Shown here: positions 63,268 to 64,000 of the stretch, piece after piece
How the letters are laid out: each line of letters starts with the position of its first letter
How positions within the stretch are numbered: the stretch's first letter is position 1
Source: Cladorhizidae sp. MBARI D1340-BT2
Lineage: Eukaryota; Porifera; Demospongiae; Poecilosclerida; Cladorhizidae
NCBI GenBank assembly: GCA_028752905.1
Contig: JAQNBH010000048.1
Location: 372,001 to 436,000, forward strand
Direction of reading: 5' to 3'
DNA: 64,000 bases
Program-made: the position numbers and the translations under genes
The notes under the pieces: model-generated
Told to the model about the DNA's origin: nothing
The model's input: the letters and a program-made list of their open reading frames with translations, nothing else
The model's database searches: none

Positions 63268-64000
63268 ATCAAGTAAGAGTACAATTCATAACTGCCCTAA
63301 TTAACAAGACCAAAGTCCCAGATTTTGTCAACTGATAGAGAAGGCCCTTATCTGCAACATGTCAACAGATTATCAATAAATGTAGTGGTTTTTCACTGGC
63401 AGGCCACCGCTTTGGCAACTGGAAAACGCCAGGAAAGATCGCAAACCTTACCACTTCAAATCACCATAACTTGCTAATACTTAGAGTACTCAAAATTTTG
63501 GCACGTACAAAAGACAGATAATTAGAAGGGCTATCCGGTGATATAAAAATTATCTTTTTTGGGTAAAGTGTAGAAAAGTTATGAGCTTTACGGCAAAATA
63601 ACAAGATTTTGGGGGGGAAAATGAGAAACATATAGACCAAATTAGGGCAAATATCAAGATAGAGAACACACAATGAAACCTATCATTCGAATCATATCAA
63701 GTCCATTACAGTGAAGTGTGCAGAATATTATGGATGTTTGATATCAACAGAGAGCACAGGGAGAGACCTATCTTAATAGCTATATATCAAGTTTATACAG
63801 TGAAGTGTGGAGAATCTATGAAGCTAACCTGTTTAGCATCAAGATAGAGAACACAGAGAAACCTATCTTGTGATTCTATGTATGCAGAATATACGGATAT
63901 TTGGTATCAAGAGAGAGAACAGAGAGAGGCCTACCTTTAGAGCTATATATCAAGTCTATTCAGTGAAGTGTGGAGAATCTATGAAGCTAACATGTTCAGC
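63268..64000 (+). repeat. Partial satellite monomer at right edge (monomer 70, 733 bp)
   Basis: Cut by the window end within the B2-A3 region. Tract T4G7A4, no TA, CGGATATTTGG (A at 63899), matching monomer 68 at an offset of 1,812 bp. Confidence 0.95.

Larger units (their letters stand above)
1..64000 (+). repeat. Satellite DNA array, ~908-bp monomer, ~70 copies
   Basis: A single head-to-tail array fills the window with no interruption or change of orientation. I phase monomers at the first base after subrepeat B3 (ATCAAGTAAGAGTAC...), giving 69 full copies and two partial edge copies. Terms used in the monomer entries: 'tract' is the 15-nt T-run/G-run/A-run, default T5G7A3; 'TATA' is a 4-bp insertion just after it; 'TA' is ACACATAGAG rather than ACACAGAG in A2; 'ACT' is CCACTACTTC rather than CCACTTC; 'converted' means A1-B1 carries A3-B3-type sequence; 'TTGAATAG' or 'ATGAATAG' replace the usual TAGAAAAG. 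Long, highly homogeneous multi-level satellites are typical of eukaryotic heterochromatin. The family is not recognised and a centromeric role is only one possibility. No genes, RNA genes, promoters or terminators can be supported anywhere in the array. Confidence 0.99.

Noticed and set aside
1..64000. CRISPR array
   Set aside because: Units are about 908 bp with no alternation of short identical repeats and unique spacers; the subrepeats are themselves related throughout.
1..64000. Array of rRNA, histone or other multicopy genes
   Set aside because: No rRNA-like sequence, long open frame or conserved RNA gene is visible in either strand of the monomer.
1..64000. Assembly artefact that multiplied one read
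   Set aside because: Copies differ by structured private markers and mosaic combinations, which simple duplication of one unit would not give. Errors in copy number cannot be excluded from sequence alone.

Overview
The whole 64 kb window is one uninterrupted tandem satellite array. A unit of about 908 bp repeats head to tail in a single orientation: 69 complete copies plus a partial copy at each edge (575 bp on the left, 733 bp on the right). The array runs off both ends, so its flanks and total size cannot be seen. I find no protein-coding gene, RNA gene, transposon insertion, inversion or CRISPR array. A 70-codon open frame recurs on the minus strand in every copy, but it behaves as a by-product of the repeat and is not annotated as a gene. 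The scale and multi-level organisation point to eukaryotic heterochromatin, centromeric, pericentromeric or subtelomeric, or a satellite-rich chromosome. I do not recognise the satellite family and cannot name the organism. The DNA is AT-rich with few CpG sites.

Each monomer is composite. A 385-bp segment with no obvious internal tandem repetition is followed by about 521 bp made of six related subrepeats in the order A1-B1-A2-B2-A3-B3. The B copies are each 96 bp; the A copies are 89, 67 and 77 bp. Monomers differ at only a few dozen sites. Their lengths (905 to 913 bp) are fully explained by four small indels: 906, minus 1 if A1-B1 carries A3-B3-type sequence, plus 2 for a TA in A2, plus 4 for a TATA insertion, plus 3 for an ACT insertion. 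One extra single-base deletion occurs in monomer 3.

These variants act as barcodes and reveal higher-order repeats. In the left half (about 0 to 34 kb) many copies carry A3-B3-type sequence in A1-B1, and a four-monomer unit of about 3,633 bp recurs. A six-monomer block is also present twice, 8,171 bp apart. In the right half (about 33 to 64 kb) the converted copies vanish, the ACT insertion appears, and a five-monomer unit of 4,546 bp recurs. A nine-monomer block is duplicated 10,917 bp away; near its right end one monomer was lost and a hybrid copy (monomer 66) remains. The last three copies begin a two-monomer, 1,812-bp pattern.

The picture is a satellite under active unequal exchange and conversion at four nested scales: about 90 bp, 908 bp, 3.6 to 4.5 kb, and 8 to 11 kb. 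All calls come from reading the sequence by eye. No alignment, identity calculation or database search was run.
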